NCBI GenBank assembly: GCA_043802345.1
Contig: JAZDLC010000221.1
Location: forward strand, 1-5,887
From: JAZDLC01 sp043802345
GTDB taxonomy: Bacteria; Planctomycetota; B15-G4; JADJEK01
Length of the DNA stretch: 5,887 bases
Reading direction: 5' to 3'
In this document: one piece after another, positions 5,048 through 5,887 of the stretch
How positions within the stretch are numbered: the stretch's first letter is position 1
Layout: the number at the start of each line of letters is the position of its first letter
Position numbers and translations under genes: made by a program
The notes under the pieces: generated by a model
What the model was told of the DNA's origin: nothing
What the model saw: only the letters and a program-made list of their open reading frames with translations
Databases searched by the model: none

Positions 5048-5887
5048 ATGAGCTGGGAGCTGATCGGAAACTCGAACATCATCGAGATGGAATACGCCGT
5101 GCGGGGCCCCATCCCGCAGCGGGCCGCCGAGCTCAGGCAGCAGGGCCGCAGGACCGTTGCCTGCAACATCGGCAACCCCCAGGCGCTCGGCCAGAAACCG
5201 ATCACCTACTACCGGCGGGTCCTGAGCCTCCTCGAGGATCCCTCGAAGATCGGGCGGGAGCGCCAGCTCAAGCGGCTGCTGTCCGGCGGCGCGGCGGGGG
5301 TCGAGCTGCTTTCCGATGATGTGCTTTTCGTCGCGGAGCGGATCCTCGCCGGCATGGTCACCGGCGTCGGCGCCTACTCTGACAGCAACGGGCCGCTGTT
5401 CATCCGCGAGGCGGTGGCGCGTTTCATCGATCGGCGGGACGGCGTCGCTGACTCCGCGGCCCTGGCCGCCGATCCCGCCCGCATCTTCCTCACCAACGGC
5501 GCGAGCGAGGCGGTCAAGTACCTCCTCGAGGTGCTGATCGCCAAGCCGTCCGACGGGATCATGATCCCGATCCCGCAGTACCCCCTCTACTCGGCGGCGA
5601 TCAAGAAGTGCGGCGGCAGACAGGTCAACTACTATCCGGACGAGGAGAGCGGCTGGACGATGAGCCGCTTCGTGCTCGAGGAGTCGCTGGAGCGCGCAAG
5701 GAGCGGGGGGACCGACGTCAAGGGGATCGTCGTGATCAATCCCGGCAATCCGACCGGCTCCATCCTCACGGAAGAGAGCATGCGCGATGTGCTCGATTTC
5801 GCGAAGAGGCACTCCCTCGTGCTCATCGCTGATGAGGTCTACCAGGAGAACGTCTACGGGGCGAAGTTCGTCTCCTTCGCCAAGGTC
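5048..5887 (+). CDS. Alanine aminotransferase, eukaryote-like class I/II PLP enzyme (N-terminal part, runs off right edge)
   Basis: The frame is open for 280 codons to the window edge, perhaps 60% of a family that is usually 430-500 residues. It belongs to fold-type I PLP aminotransferases. The N-terminal block EYAVRGPIPQRAAEL followed by CNIGNPQALGQKPITYYR is characteristic of the alanine aminotransferase (GPT-type) branch also found in animals, plants and fungi. Other landmarks are GAYSDSNG (about 108-115, aromatic Y110), TNGASEAVK (149-157, cofactor phosphate region), IPIPQYPLYSA, NPGNPTG (231-237) and ADEVYQENVY (261-270), with D262 placed to contact the pyridine nitrogen and Y265 near the PLP oxygen. 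The PLP-binding lysine lies beyond the edge. It would interconvert alanine plus 2-oxoglutarate and pyruvate plus glutamate in the cytosol. It appears to have its own promoter, so it is probably separate from the senB operon. Another amino-donor specificity cannot be excluded. Confidence 0.9.
   Translation, partial: MSWELIGNSNIIEMEYAVRGPIPQRAAELRQQGRRTVACNIGNPQALGQKPITYYRRVLSLLEDPSKIGRERQLKRLLSGGAAGVELLSDDVLFVAERILAGMVTGVGAYSDSNGPLFIREAVARFIDRRDGVADSAALAADPARIFLTNGASEAVKYLLEVLIAKPSDGIMIPIPQYPLYSAAIKKCGGRQVNYYPDEESGWTMSRFVLEESLERARSGGTDVKGIVVINPGNPTGSILTEESMRDVLDFAKRHSLVLIADEVYQENVYGAKFVSFAKV

Noticed and set aside
4619..5812. Minus-strand open frame of 397 codons opposite the senB end and the aminotransferase
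   Set aside because: It is antisense to two recognised proteins and the intergenic region between them and shows no family resemblance; it is a shadow of high-GC coding sequence.

Overview
The window is GC-rich (about two-thirds G+C by eye) and densely coded with bacterial genes. I found no tRNA, rRNA, CRISPR array, insertion sequence or phage gene. The left-edge gene encodes an exported HEAT-repeat protein with a Pro/Gly-rich linker and Trp-rich motif, a style I associate with Planctomycetota, Candidatus Eisenbacteria and similar deep lineages. The alanine aminotransferase at the right edge is of the eukaryote-like type. These fit a high-GC, probably environmental bacterium from one of those groups, but the taxonomy is only a guess.

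Layout: (1) 1-633, minus strand, the N-terminal 211 residues of the exported HEAT-repeat protein, running off the left edge. (2) 634-925, a divergent intergenic region with an AT-richer patch and a small inverted repeat. (3) 926-4909, plus strand, a probable three-gene operon: a cytoplasmic molybdopterin/4Fe-4S oxidoreductase, a medium-chain dehydrogenase/reductase (MDR) that keeps the structural zinc site but lacks the catalytic one, and a GT4-type glycosyltransferase that I recognise as the SenB (selenosugar synthase) family. The first two genes abut with no spacer; the third follows 45 bases later. (4) 4910-5047, an intergenic region with a plausible sigma70-type promoter. (5) 5048-5887, plus strand, the first 280 residues of an alanine aminotransferase, running off the right edge.

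The most interesting point is the SenB homologue. In the known selenoneine pathway SenB works with SenA (an EgtB-like C-Se bond-forming enzyme) and SenC (a selenophosphate synthetase). Neither is in this window. SenB instead sits last in an operon with a molybdenum oxidoreductase and a reductase of unknown substrate. This could reflect a different seleno- or thio-sugar pathway or simply a housekeeping operon; the sequence alone cannot decide.
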